Source of the DNA: Quillaja saponaria
Lineage: Eukaryota > Streptophyta > Magnoliopsida > Fabales > Quillajaceae
Reading direction: 5' to 3'
Assembly (NCBI GenBank): GCA_029379385.1
Contig: CM055609.1
Span: forward strand, 1,798,001 to 1,862,000
DNA: 64,000 nucleotides
A program made the translations under genes and the position numbers. The notes beneath the pieces are model-generated. The model made no database searches. It saw only the letters and a list, made by a program, of their open reading frames with translations, and was not told where the DNA came from. Every line of letters starts with the position of its first letter. The stretch's first letter is position 1. Shown piece after piece: positions 10,199 through 21,571 of the stretch.

Positions 10199-11610
10199 GT
10201 ACACAAGCAGGTTCGAGCATTATCAGCAAGCAAGAAATAAAGGGCTGTCAATTGTATCTCTTGTAAATACTCCGCATGTATGGGAAGGAACAGACTACAG
10301 ACCATGAAAAATGGTGTAATTCATCTAGGAGACGAGCAATATTATCCATATATGCCAATAATGTAAAATATGATTCAATTAATAAAGCATCTTCCATGTA
10401 CTTGTTCACAAATCATTTGGCTGCTGAGATGCCAACAATTTAAGGGCCCGTCACTGTCTCAGTTTTGTCTCTTTGCTCGTCTAACTTTTGGGTATCGATG
10501 ATGCCCCCCTTGGACCCTTATAAATATCAGACAGTGCAGCTTTTCAGCTAGTGCTGTTTAACTTAAAGCCCAACTTATTCCTGAAAAAGAAAACTCCATC
10601 CAACCCATCTTTTATGTCTGAAGATAGGCTTTAATTTAAAAAATGGTTTGTATCCTTCTAGGGATGTGAGTGACCATTGATAAAATTCCAAGGCAAATGC
10701 AAAGAAAGAAAAAAGTTGGCAGATCGGGTATAAGTTTTTGTCAATTTCAAGCCAAATTGGTCTGCTCTGATTATAATTGGGTGTAGTTTCAATCCCTGTG
10801 GAAAGAAAACAAAAAAGAAAATGGAGCATAGAAAGTACTCGCTATTTTAGTTTCTCCGTTTTTCATGCTACTGCCTGTTGCAACAAAGTCAGTATTAGAG
10901 GCACCAAAATACTGTTGTTTTCAAGCAATTTGAGTACCTAATTTATTTAAGGTATATCCGCGCTAATAATTGAATTACTTGAATAAAATTGAAACTCAGA
11001 TTAAATAATCTTCATCTCATACTAGTATTGATCTTTTAGCAAACATAATAGAACATATTAATTAGTTTTATGTTGGGGTAGTTTCAATCAGAGAAAAAAA
11101 AAATAGAGAATCATTTAAAATGAGTTATTATGTGTATGGAACAAATGTGAATGATGAATATGACAAGATTCAAGTTGGCAAAAACAATATTAAAAAATAC
11201 ATGAGCAATAATAGTGTGAAAGACTTGAGTATACAAAGTATAAACTGTTAAAGAAAAGTTAGCCATCAACATGAGTGAATGAGTGGAAAAAACAAATTAC
11301 GTAGCAAATAACATATATATAAATTAGTTTTATGAGAATTCATATATTCTTAGTTTATAACTATTGGAAATTTAAACTTGTAGGAAAAATAGAATACTGA
11401 TCAAAGTTGGGTTACCCAAACTAAAGAATTGTCAATAATCATATAAAAGTCAATTTTTTTCATAAAAATTCTTACATATGAATAATCATATACTCGATTC
11501 GATATATTTACCGCATGAACTGTCTAATCACATCCTACCTCCTAAAGTCCAAGCACTACATTGCATCACTCATAAGTGCTAATACAATTATGCAAGCGCA
11601 AACTTCACCT

Positions 11611-12330
11611 TTTAGATTAATTCTATTTTTTTCAATTAGATGATGATATAATATGTAACATACGATTATATTCACTTACATAAGATGTCACAAACTCTAA
11701 TTTTATTTTGACAAAATTATTATTATATAAAAAAAATCATGTAACTCATATAAATAATATAATTTTTTTATACTTTTGTTCATTTAAATTTTTAATTTTT
11801 AAATTTATTCTAATTATATATATATATATTAAAATTATTCTAATTTTTTAAATTTATATACAGAAAATATCATAATTATTTTTTAGAAAAATTATAGAAA
11901 TTATCATGACACGAAATATTTTTTAAATAGTATATTTAATTTTTTTTTATTTTGTATATTGTCGACTTTAAATTTATAATTATTTTTGTTGTGAAAAAAA
12001 AATAAAGAAAAATATATTTTAGTGGCAAGTAAATGAATGACAAATATTTTAAATTTTTTTTTATAAAAGAAAAACTATTTTTTGAATTTTAATTTCTTTT
12101 ATTAAAAAAATTACTTTTAAGTGACAGAGAAAAAAGTTACACAAAAGAAGAAAAGGATTGAAACAGTTTGGGATTTTTTTATATTAGCTCATTATTTTAT
12201 TATTTTATCTGTTATAATATTATCATTTATTTAAAATTTATTTTAACAAAACACATACACAAAATTACTGATTAAGCCGAGTAAGATAAAAATATCTTAT
12301 CCGGTTTTCCTTATATGAATTGCCAACACA
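11611..12330. mobile_element. AT-rich insertion of about 720 bases in the promoter of copy 6
   Basis: Homology with the promoters of copies 2, 3 and 5 stops after GCAAGCGCAAACTTCACCT (ends 11610). It resumes at about 12334 (AAATTACCATACAAAAAC). The sequence between is extremely AT-rich and absent from the sister promoters. I could not find clear inverted repeats or a target duplication, so the element class is unknown. It separates the TATA box (12388-12394) from the upstream promoter. The ACGTCA box just outside it has become ACTTCA. Confidence 0.6.
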
Positions 12331-12387
12331 ACCTAAATTACCATACAAAAACATCCAAGTTCAATGTACTTCAACCCCGACTTATCC

Positions 12388-12394
12388 TATAAAA
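12388..12394 (+). promoter_or_regulatory. TATA box of dioxygenase copy 6
   Basis: TATAAAA lies in the same CCTATAAAACC context as the other copies, 54 bases before the ATG at 12448. Confidence 0.5.
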
Positions 12395-12447
12395 CCCACC
12401 AATGCATTTGATTTATCACATTGTTTAACCATTAATTTCTTCTAAAC

Positions 12448-13743
12448 ATGGGAGAGGTAGATCCAGCCTTCATTCAAGAACCAGAACACAGGCCAAAACT
12501 CTCGGTCATCCAAGCTGAAGGCATCCCTTCAATTGATCTCTCACCTTTATACACCCATTTATCAGGCGATTCAGATTCTGTCTCAGACCCAATTTCCCTT
12601 CAAGGGCTTGTGAAAGAAATTGGCAGTGCTAGCAAGCACTGGGGATTTTTTCAGGTAATTAATCATGGGGTTCCTTTGGAAAAGAGGCAGAGGATTGAAG
12701 ATGCCACAAGAAAGTTCTTTGCTCAGAGTTTGGAAGAGAAGAGGAAGATAAGGAGGGATGAAGTGAAGGTGTTGGGTTATTTTGATACAGAGCTTACCAA
12801 AAATGTTAGGGATTGGAAGGAAGTGTTTGATTTTACTGTGCAGGAACCCACTTTGGTTCCGGCTTCACTTGAGCCTGATGACAAGGAAGTCACCGAGTGG
12901 TATAATCAATGGCCTGAGTACCCTCCTGATTTAAGGTAAATCATTCATTAAAGGTGTGATTTTTATGCAAAAATCATGATTTATAATCTATGTTTAGCTC
13001 CATTCTTGCTTACTTTGATGTAATTTTGATCTTTTTGGTACTTTTTCTATGTTTGCCTTCAACATTGAGCAGAGAGGCATGTCAAGAATATGCTAAAGAT
13101 ATGGTTAATTTAGCTTTAAAGTTACTGGAACTTATTGCCCTGAGCTTAGACTTGCCTGCAAAACGATTTGTTGAATTCCTTGAAGATCATACCAGCTTTA
13201 TCAGACTCAATCACTACCCACCTTGCCCTTCCCCTGACTTGGCTCTTGGAGTTGGTAGACATAAGGATGCTGGTGCATTAACCATTCTTGCTCAAGATGA
13301 TGTTGGAGGTCTAGAAGTAAAGAGAAAATCTGATGGAGAATAGGTTCTGGTCAAAGCCACCCAGATTCTTATATAATCAATGTTGGTGACATTATTCAGG
13401 TACCATTTTCAATACCAGTAAAGACAAAGCTTTATGTGGAAATTTCACTGCAAAGCTTTGATTTTGGAGATTTTCTGTGTAGGTTTGGAGCAATGATGCT
13501 TACGAGAGTGTTGAGCACAGGGTCAAGTTGAATTCTGAGAAGGAAAGGTTTTCAATTCCATTCATTCTCAATCCAGCACACTACACCATGGTTAAACCCT
13601 TAGAGAAGTTAACAGATGAGCAAAACCCTGGAAAGTGTAAAGCATACAATTGGGGCAAGTTTTTAACTACCAGAAAGCGCAGTAATTTCATGAAACTCAA
13701 TGTAGAGAACGTCCAAATTTATCATTTCAGGGTGTCTGAGTAA
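12448..13743 (+). pseudogene. 2-oxoglutarate/Fe(II) dioxygenase, array copy 6 (stop and frameshift in exon 2)
   Basis: Exon 1 (12448-12935) is fully open, from MGEVDPAFIQEPEHR to EYPPDLR. Exon 2 (13073-13399) reads normally through GVGRHKD and DVGGLEVKRK. Then TGG has become TAG at 13341-13343, and one base is lost just after it (GTCAAAGCCACCCAG for GTCAAGCCCACCCCAG), making the exon 327 bases. Exon 3 (13483-13743) is open and ends HFRVSE. The first iron ligands would be present in a truncated product, but the distal His and the RxS motif would be lost. Confidence 0.85.
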
Positions 13744-13756
13744 CTATATAAGCAGG

Positions 13757-13955
13757 CTAAAGAGCCCATACTGCATTGTTAAAGTGATAAGGTACATTGA
13801 AGCTCGGCAAGGTTTCTATAATGTCAGGAATATAAGTTGCAAGAAATTACTTGGGAATTTAAATTCACAAGAAAACATTTACAAATAGAAACAACTATGA
13901 ACTCTAAACGATTTTAAGTTTATACTTGAGTATGGGAATAGTCGTGAAAACAAGT
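13757..13955. mobile_element. Insertion of about 200 bases in the 3' UTR of copy 6
   Basis: After copy 3 the 3' UTR runs GCAGGTTAGAGCATTATCAGC without a break, and copy 5 is similar. In copy 6 about 200 unrelated bases stand between GCAGG and AGAATATTACCAGC. Short similar words at the ends (CTAAAG, GTTAGA) could be a diverged target duplication, but this is not certain. Confidence 0.5.
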
Positions 13956-14730
13956 TAGAATATTACCAGCAAGCACGAAATAAAGGATTGTCCATACTAT
14001 CTCTTGTAAATACCCTGCATGTATGATAAGGAACAGACCATGGAAAATGGTGTGCTTCATCTAGGAGACGTGCAATATTATGCAGACATGCCAATAATGT
14101 AAAATATGATTCATTAATAAAGCATCTTCCATGTACTTTTTCACAAATCATTTGGCTGCAGTAATGCCAATAATTTAAGGGCACGCCATTCTCTAATGAA
14201 AAAGATTTCATATAAGCATAACTTTTGGGGTGTTTTTTTTTTCTTTTGCACTTTCAACTTCTGAGTTTTTTTTTTTTTGGGCTTTTGCTCTTCTAACTTT
14301 TTAGTTTTGAGTATTGATGATGTCCCCCTTGGACCCTTTACCAATATGAGACATTGCAACTTTTCAGGTAGTGCTGCATAAGAATAGTGTTTAACAATTC
14401 AAAGCCCAACTTATTCCTGAAAAAGAAAACTCAATCTAAACCCATCTATTATGTCTATAGATGGGCTTTAATTTAAAATGCTTTCTATGCTTCTAGGGAT
14501 ATGATCATATCAGTGACAATGATAAAATTCAAAGGTAAATGCAGAGAAAGAAAGAAGCAGATTGAGTGTCTTAAGTTTTTTTCAGTACCAAACCAAATTG
14601 ATCTGCTCTGATTATAATTGGGTGTAGTTTCAGTCCCTTTGGAAAGAAAACAAAAAAGAAAGATGGAGCAAAGAAAGAACTCATTATTTTAGTTTCTCAT
14701 GCCACTGTCTGTTAGAACAAAGCACTTTGT

Positions 14731-16080
14731 GATAATAATTTAATGACTCTGTGGTATTCATATTAATTTATACGTATATTAACTAATTTATTTTTCTATC
14801 CAGTCAAACACGGTCTCATATTCTAACCCAATAAATCATAAATCTCAAGATATTTCCCACAATTATTGAAAACCCTGCCTTAATTACATTTGAGCAAGGC
14901 CCCAACTGCCTGCCAACAACCTTGGTGTTTGGACTATTCTTCGTATTTACTTAGTAAGAAGAGACGGTTTAGTTTGGCAGTTTGCAACGAACCAAACCAA
15001 CCGTTGAAAGGCCATTTTTTAAATTAAAAAAATACAAAAAATGAGGGAAGCAGCATTTTTGAGAAGCTACCCTTTTACTTTTAATTATTTTATTCTTACT
15101 TTTATAAATATACCCTTAGAAATTACTTTTTTATAAATAAATAAACTAAAGCATAGCTTTTTTAGTAATTTGCGTAGTAAAAAAAAAAAAAAAAAACCAA
15201 AAATATAAGTTACAAAACCAACATCTCAAACATAAAAAATTAAATCAAATTCGGATCAGCCCATTAGAGGAAAGTTGACATTTCAAAATCAAATTTCACA
15301 ACAACCATGCAACACTCATACCCAATCTTCTTGCATATTTAAACAACAATCAACCCTCAGATTTGGTCGTATGATGAACCTAAATGATCAGACGGATGCA
15401 TCTAACCTAATATTAATGAAAACATTAAGGTTGTTTAGTGAAGCATACATGACTTATTAGTAAATAGGACATAGTTACAGTTAAAGAAAAAGACTTCATG
15501 ATCTTGTTTAATTATATATTCACGATATTCAAACTATATACACGTTTATATAATTAAAAAAAAATTATAATATGGAGATTATTAATTTTTTAATATTAAT
15601 GATGGAAGTTTTTTCTTGATGAGCTATTATTGATAAAAGATTCCTTGAATTCCACTATAAAAAATTTTGATGATTTTGTCTGGACTTCATTGTTGTTAAC
15701 TTATAAACAATTGATCAACAGAATATAATGGCCCACTAAGTTGCTTTTAATTAAAACTAATCACTGATGTGCTACCAATAAACTAGCCACTATATGTTGT
15801 CGAGGAAGATGCAAAAGTGGTATGTGATGAATAGGCACTCAAAAAACTAAACTAACCACTATAAGATTTGTGTTTAACTAGATAAAAAATAATTAGTTAA
15901 GACATATGTAAATTCATTCAAATATATATAATTGTAAATATAAAAATAAAAAATAGAACATCCATTAGTTGATGAGCTTGTGGTGATCTTCATAAATACA
16001 TAATGTTGTATTCTTTTTTCTTTTTTTTATTGCATAATGTTGTATTCTTTAACTTCAAACACGATCACATGTTAATGTCA
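14731..16080. other. Intergenic, AT-rich
   Basis: No supportable gene. The sequence is low in complexity, with poly-A near 15180-15196 and many AT runs. A 61-codon open frame at 15275-15460 has no protein-like character. Confidence 0.6.
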
Positions 16081-16084
16081 ATAA

Positions 16085-16740
16085 GAATTAAAACATAAAT
16101 CAATATCTAAATGAATTCATATTTCATAGCAAATAGATAATATTCATGATGATGTACTAGTAATAAAACAATCAAATGATTTATGAGTGAAATATATATT
16201 TACATAAAATTATCCAAATATATCACGTTTTCTGTAATAAATTGGCAATATGCTTGACGAATTAAGACACGACTATTGTTTGACGATTTATGAGTGCATG
16301 CATATTAAACAAAAAAAGAACAAAATATCCCACACTTTCTATAATAAATTGGTAATATGCATGATGATATACAAATAAATGCATATCCCACAGTAAACAA
16401 GTTAATTGTTTTATGATTTATGAGTGAATGCATATTTAAAAAAGAGTGGACAAAATATACCACCCTTTTTTAAAGTAAATCGGCAATATGCTTGGTCATT
16501 TAAAAGTAAATACATATCTCATAGTAAAATGGTAGTTCTTGGTGAATACATATTAAATAAAAAATTGACAAAATCTACAACTATATTTATAGCAAATCTG
16601 CAATATCCATGATGATTACAAGTAAATATATATACCATAGTAAGAACGATAAATGTTGGACAATTTATAAGTAAATACATATTAGACAACAAATTGAAAA
16701 AATCTACCACACTTTCAAGGGCACTATATTTTTCACAATA
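16085..16740 (+). repeat. Diverged tandem repeat, unit about 110-130 bases, about five copies
   Basis: A recurring core of the form ATAATAAATTGGCAATATGC begins near 16127, 16230, 16343, 16473 and 16590. Each copy is followed by a 'gatgat...taaatgcatat' type tail and then ACAAAATATACCAC-like text. Spacing varies from about 103 to 130 bases. No reading frame is conserved between units, so this is a decayed satellite or minisatellite. Confidence 0.72.
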
Positions 16741-18300
16741 ATTCACCGAACCTCATCCTATGATGATTACTAAGTATATGTATATATTGTCACAAATCTT
16801 CTAAGAGAAATTAAATAGAGATTAATTTCGTTGTCAATCCGCATCATTTATGATAATTTTGTAATACATACATGTCTCACAGTAAATTATGTGTTCACTT
16901 AGAAATGATAGACAGAGATTGTGTATTTAACATCAAATACATGTTCACTTAGAAATCACAAACAAAGGTTATTCATTTAATATGACTTCATGTATCTGTA
17001 ATACATAATTGATGTAATATTATCGTTATAATCAACCTATTTGTCAAGTACTATCTACCGTTGAAAAAAAATACATTATAACAATAAAGGGACAGCAAAT
17101 ACTCCTTCTTGAATTATTGCTACTTTGTTGTATACGAATAATTGGTGTCCAAGTCTTTTCATGAAGGGATTCTCTTCTACTAAGGGAACCATAAACTCAA
17201 ATTTTCAATCTTCTTAGGTTTTTAGCAAAACTAGTTTGACTATGTTAGTGTCCTAATTAATTTATTATTAAATGTACCACAAATCCTTTCATTGATTAAA
17301 ATAAATTGTTAAAAAGCTATAGTTGATTATATTGGGGGTAATACTTATCCTCATCCAATTATTCACATTATATTATTCTGATATTCGTTGTGAAAAAAAA
17401 TAAATTGTTCATGGGTTTATAATGGGAATATTCAATTAAAAAAGGAAATATTTTGGTGGAATTATGTGAATAAGATTTTTATACTGGCTCCTCACATAAT
17501 GCTATTTTATTTTATTTAATCAGATAATTGTAGTAAACATTATGCACTATACATTGAGACATCCACTACAACATTATTTCATTTCATTTAAATGAAGGTA
17601 TCATCACAACATCTAAAGTTTATCATTTATCTAATATAACTTTTGCTCCCACCAATATTTAAATAATGGAGTTTAGCCCTCCATTGTGGAATTCTTATAA
17701 TTTGACAAATAAATGTTTAATTATTATTATTTTAGTCTATGAAAATTACATTTATTTTCTAATTAGGTCCTTTGATTTTATTTTATTTGGTAAGATTCTT
17801 TTTACAAAATAATTGATTAATTTATACCATTAAATTGAGATGGAATTGGATAAAAGAAATTTGATGGTTTGGCAAAACTTGATTAAAAATTGAATTCTTG
17901 ATGCCTAATTAAAAAATAAATAAAAATACAGTATCTTCATAATCTTTTTTCTCTTACATTATATGAATGCCTTATTGTTATCTTACAACTTGATTTTTTA
18001 TTAGGATCAATTCTAATCATGTACTCATTTGATTCACAATACTTGTGCAAGAAAGTTTAATTTAATTATTAGATGTGATAGTCAACCATTATAATTATAA
18101 TTTTGGTTAACATGTTGAAAAGGATTTATTTAAATTTCTTAAGAAAGATATGCTTCAAAAGTTATAACTATTAGTATACGAAAACAAAAATAATGAAAAT
18201 ATGCTTCAAATTGCATGCGAATAATCAAAGCTTGATCACCAGAGAGATCTTGGTGAGCATTGAAATGGCAAAATATATCAAACCAAACAATTGTCCCTCT
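16741..18300. other. Intergenic, AT-rich
   Basis: I see no gene, RNA or clear element. Confidence 0.55.
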
Positions 18301-18304
18301 CCTC

Positions 18305-18475
18305 CTTTTTTTTTTTTTTTTTGGTTGACATAAATAGTATTTATATCGATAAATTACATTACAGTTGGAGCTACCACCAGAGTGAATCAACTAACTTATA
18401 ATTATATAAAAAGTATTCACCATATCAAAAAGAAATCAAACATGAGATCTCGTGGTTGCGACGCCTCCTTCTTGC
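18305..18475 (-). mobile_element. Possible tRNA-derived SINE, minus strand
   Basis: Read on the minus strand, the segment begins near GGCAAGAAGGAGGCGTCGCA. It has a weak box-B-like GTTTGATTTC (about 18430-18440). It ends in 17 A residues (the T run at 18306-18322) after TTATGTCAACC. Length and layout fit a plant SINE. Box A is poor and I found no convincing target duplication, so it could instead be the 3' end of a LINE. Confidence 0.35.
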
Positions 18476-19330
18476 CTCTCTCATTCCTCAAATTATAGAT
18501 CTATTTCTTGTTTTTATCAAAAATAATAATAATAAAAAAAATGTCAAATGTGTGAAATTGTGAAATTGTGAAATTGAACGCAACTTCACCCCTCTTCAAG
18601 AAATTTATGCAAAAGCTCTCCAAAGATTCATTCTCGAATGATTGATACCAAAAAATAGAGCACAATAATTTCTATGCAAAGTCACATCAGAAAAAAAGAA
18701 AATGAAAAAAAAAGTGAATTATTAATATATTTGCTTAAATGTCAAAGCATTACGTCTAAGCAAAGCTACCAAGCTGGATTCTTGCTTTGTTTTTAATTCT
18801 AATTCAAATTTCAGTGATTTATTTAAATTAAGAAAAGAAGAGAAAACCTAACAATTATTCACAGAAATTCAAGCTCTGTTTAGCTAAGAAACAAGAGAAA
18901 TGCTTTCTGATTAAGCCCAAGCCCTCTTCTTCTTTTGGAATGTATATAAAAATTTGAGTAAATTTTGGTCATAAAGGAAAAATACGAACTAAGCTCATTT
19001 CACTGATTCATATGAGTATTGCAGTGAATCTGAATAGATTCAAAAACAGAGTCAGAGGCAATAAACAGGGCATAACTGGAAATATAGCAGACTCAAACTT
19101 CACTAATCTACTTAGCCAAAAAAAAAAAAATTAAATAAATAAAAAGAACTTCACTAATCTGACACCAAAGATGTGTATCTTTCTTTTTTTTTTTTTTCTC
19201 TTTTACAGATAATCAAAGAGAAAGAGAATATACACAACAAAATTTAGAAATTCCCCAAAAGAAAGTATTTTTATGATGAATTTCAAGGAATGAAGCCAGA
19301 AAAAGGAACAGGGGTACTTGCTCTGTTTAG

Positions 19331-19507
19331 ATTATCAAGGGGCGCGGATGTTCTTTCTTGGATGACAATCACAGCTTCAGCTACGATGATGACGAACTTT
19401 ATGGCCATTCTTACGAGGGTTATGCACATTTCTATTCTTTGGATTACCATGATGGCTGCCGCTGCTGCTGCTGGTGGTGGCTGAGAAAGAAAATCTCCAA
19501 GATTTAA
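19331..19507 (+). CDS. Candidate small ORF, Asp/Tyr/His-rich with a Cys-Trp cluster at the end
   Basis: This frame reads CSFLDDNHSFSYDDDELYGH, then SYEGYAHFYSLDYHDG, then CRCCCWWWLRKKISKI before a TAA at 19505-19507. The ordered composition (acidic/aromatic, then Cys-Trp, then a basic tail) is unlike translated AT-rich noise. It has no ATG of its own: it opens after a stop at 19328-19330. It could be the last exon after the acceptor CTCTGTTTAG (ends 19330). It could also be joined by a one-base loss to the frame from ATG 19290 (MKPEKGTGVLALFRLSRG). A TATA-like TATATAAAAATT lies near 18942. I do not recognise the protein. Confidence 0.33.
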   Translation: MIKGRGCSFLDDNHSFSYDDDELYGHSYEGYAHFYSLDYHDGCRCCCWWWLRKKISKI

Positions 19508-19509
19508 TC

Positions 19510-21100
19510 TTATCTTAAAGTGATTTTGCCTGCTCTGCTTTACTCTGCTCCTTTTTCTTTCTCTTCTTGTTCTGTTCTACTTGGCATTGACTCCTCTTTT
19601 TTGTTTCTTTTCTTCTAATTTACTTCTCCAGGTGCTGCTAGTGCTTGTGATGCCATTAATTTATATTCTGTTTGAGCAAGAAGTGTGGCCCCTAGGCCCA
19701 AAGTCATTGGAAGAAATTAAAAAAATAATAATAATAAAAAAAATCAGAGCAACTGCTGGCGAGGAGAATGGTGGGGTTGCCTTTTTCTTTCTTATCCTTT
19801 CCATTCTAATTTTTAATTTATATTTTTGGTTTAACTATGCTTAAAATCTCATTAAAGCTTAAAGCCTGGCTAGTTATAAAAATGAGCTTGACAGTATAAA
19901 ATTATTTAGTAAATTTAGTATATTATATTTACCAGCAAAGATATATAATATAAGATTATACTATTAATTCTATCTTGTAGCGAAATAATGATAAGGTAAT
20001 TGTACAATAAGAAAAATCTTATCTAATACATTATATAAGTTGATATTATCTAATCTTATATGCTGAAATGAGTGTCAATTTTTTTAATTAAAAGTGTTAA
20101 AATTTAATTCAATAATACTATAGAGAAGTGAGAAAAATTAAGTTTTCTGATAAATTAAAATAAAATTAAAGGTGCTCATATAACATGCTAAACTTTTGTT
20201 TCAATAAAGTTTGATATGGTATGGGTGGATTTGTGACGAAATGTTGAACAGTAAAGTTATTGTAGACCAAACCTCTCTAAGAGAGCGTGTAAGATACCAA
20301 GCACATTTAAAAAGTCTAATAAAACATTTAGAAATAAGAGAACTCTTCTTTTATGAAAGAATTTTCTTTTTCTTTTACTTTACCTTTTTCTTTTTTAAAG
20401 AAATAAATATACAAGGGGTAATGTTGTTTTCTTTTATGGGATAAAAGAAAAAGAAGAAAAACGCTTATCGGAAAAAATAATCGTGAACCTTGAACGAGAT
20501 TAGATTCACATTTAAAGAATATAGGGATACCCATAAAAAAAAAAACAGAAGAAAAGAGAAAGAAGGAAACTTGGAACATCTCAAATTTGGCTATTCAGTG
20601 TACCAAGAGGCACCATTCCTTCACAATATTGCTCTCTCTCTATATGTCTCCATAATGAAACAAAAATACAAAGCAAATAGTTTTCTTTCAAAAAAAGGAA
20701 AATATTAGAGGAAGACTAGAATGAAATATTTGAAGCCTTGCATAAGAATTAAGAAAAAAGATAGTCCAAGTGGAGAAGCAATTAGGGCATGATGTTATCC
20801 AGTTTGCGTTTGTAATATTGGGAGACACAGCCAATGGGTATGATTTGAATGTCTCTGTCATGAATGAAGAAGACAGTCTTTCCCTATCCAGTACCAGCTA
20901 CCGTATAACAAGCCATCCAAAATTATTTGTCTTTAATTTTATTTCTATACATTTAACTTAATTCAGATAAAATAAAATCTTTTATTTATTTATCTTTTTG
21001 GTCTCACTTGGACTATAATTCTAGGTGATTTTTTTGTTATATTTTACAAATCTTACATTTAACAAAAAAAAAAAACATTTATTTAGATTCTAAAAAATTC
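19510..21100. other. Intergenic, AT-rich
   Basis: No supportable gene. There are simple T- and A-rich runs (20360-20400, 20536-20560) and short open frames without conserved character. Confidence 0.55.
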
Positions 21101-21104
21101 CTTC

Positions 21105-21290
21105 TTAATTTAGATTTAGAATTGAGATTAGGATTAGATTTAGATTAAAAGTAAAAGTTAAGGTTTGAGTTGGGTTATAATTAGGATTAGAGTAAGCATT
21201 AAGATTAGATTAAGATTAGATTTAGATTTAAACTTAAAATTAAGATTAAGTTTATGCTTAAGGTTTTAGAGTTGGAATTTAGAATAGAAA
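21105..21290 (+). repeat. Low-complexity tract built from GATTAGATTTAGATT-like words
   Basis: One strand is almost free of C over about 180 bases. Degenerate TTAGAT/TTAAGATTAG words recur. It resembles a degenerate telomere-like tract but lacks the plant TTTAGGG unit. Confidence 0.6.
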
Positions 21291-21529
21291 TAAGGTATAT
21301 TTTATAGTATAATATTTAATTTATTATTTAAATTTAATAATTAACTAGTTGAGATTTTAAAAAATAGTGTAAATGAATTTTCCTTGATAGAATTTCTAAG
21401 AAATTCTAGAGAAGGTGGACCCAATAATCATTAGATAAATTTTGTGACTAATATTAGAAATCAAATCTTAGACAAAAAATATATATATATAGTTCCTGTA
21501 AAGTTTGAGCAGGAGGGGATTTTCTTTTC

Positions 21530-21571
21530 CTTACATATTCCTTTTAGTGGTAGTAAAAAGGAATATGTAAG
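21530..21571. repeat. Perfect inverted repeat: 16-bp arms, 10-base loop
   Basis: Arm CTTACATATTCCTTTT (21530-21545) is the exact reverse complement of AAAAGGAATATGTAAG (21556-21571), with the loop AGTGGTAGTA between. It could be the core of a small decayed MITE or a cruciform. The arms are too short for a typical plant miRNA precursor. Confidence 0.85.

Larger units (their letters stand above)
8192..10870 (+). repeat. Duplicated block A, containing dioxygenase copy 5
   Basis: The upstream part (8192-8760) matches 11045-11610. The gene matches copy 6, and the downstream part (10540-10870, 'aaagcccaacttattcctg' onward) matches 14385-14730. The homology outside the genes shows that one segment of at least 2.7 kb was duplicated as a unit. 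Within block A a 33-base piece ('acaaatgtgaatgatcaat' onward) is tandemly doubled at 8279-8343; block B has it once. Confidence 0.8.
11045..14730 (+). repeat. Duplicated block B, containing dioxygenase copy 6
   Basis: This is the counterpart of 8192-10870. It is about 1 kb longer, mainly because of an AT-rich insertion at about 11611-12330 and another of about 200 bases at about 13757-13955. Confidence 0.78.

Noticed and set aside
15275..15460. A 61-residue open frame on the plus strand.
   Set aside because: AT-rich composition, no recognisable motif, no neighbouring gene signals.
19581..19844. An 87-residue hydrophobic open frame.
   Set aside because: It consists largely of translated T-rich and AAT-repeat sequence and shows no conserved protein character.
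21105..21290. An interstitial telomere tract.
   Set aside because: The plant telomere unit TTTAGGG is absent; only TTAGAT-like words occur, so I list it as low complexity.
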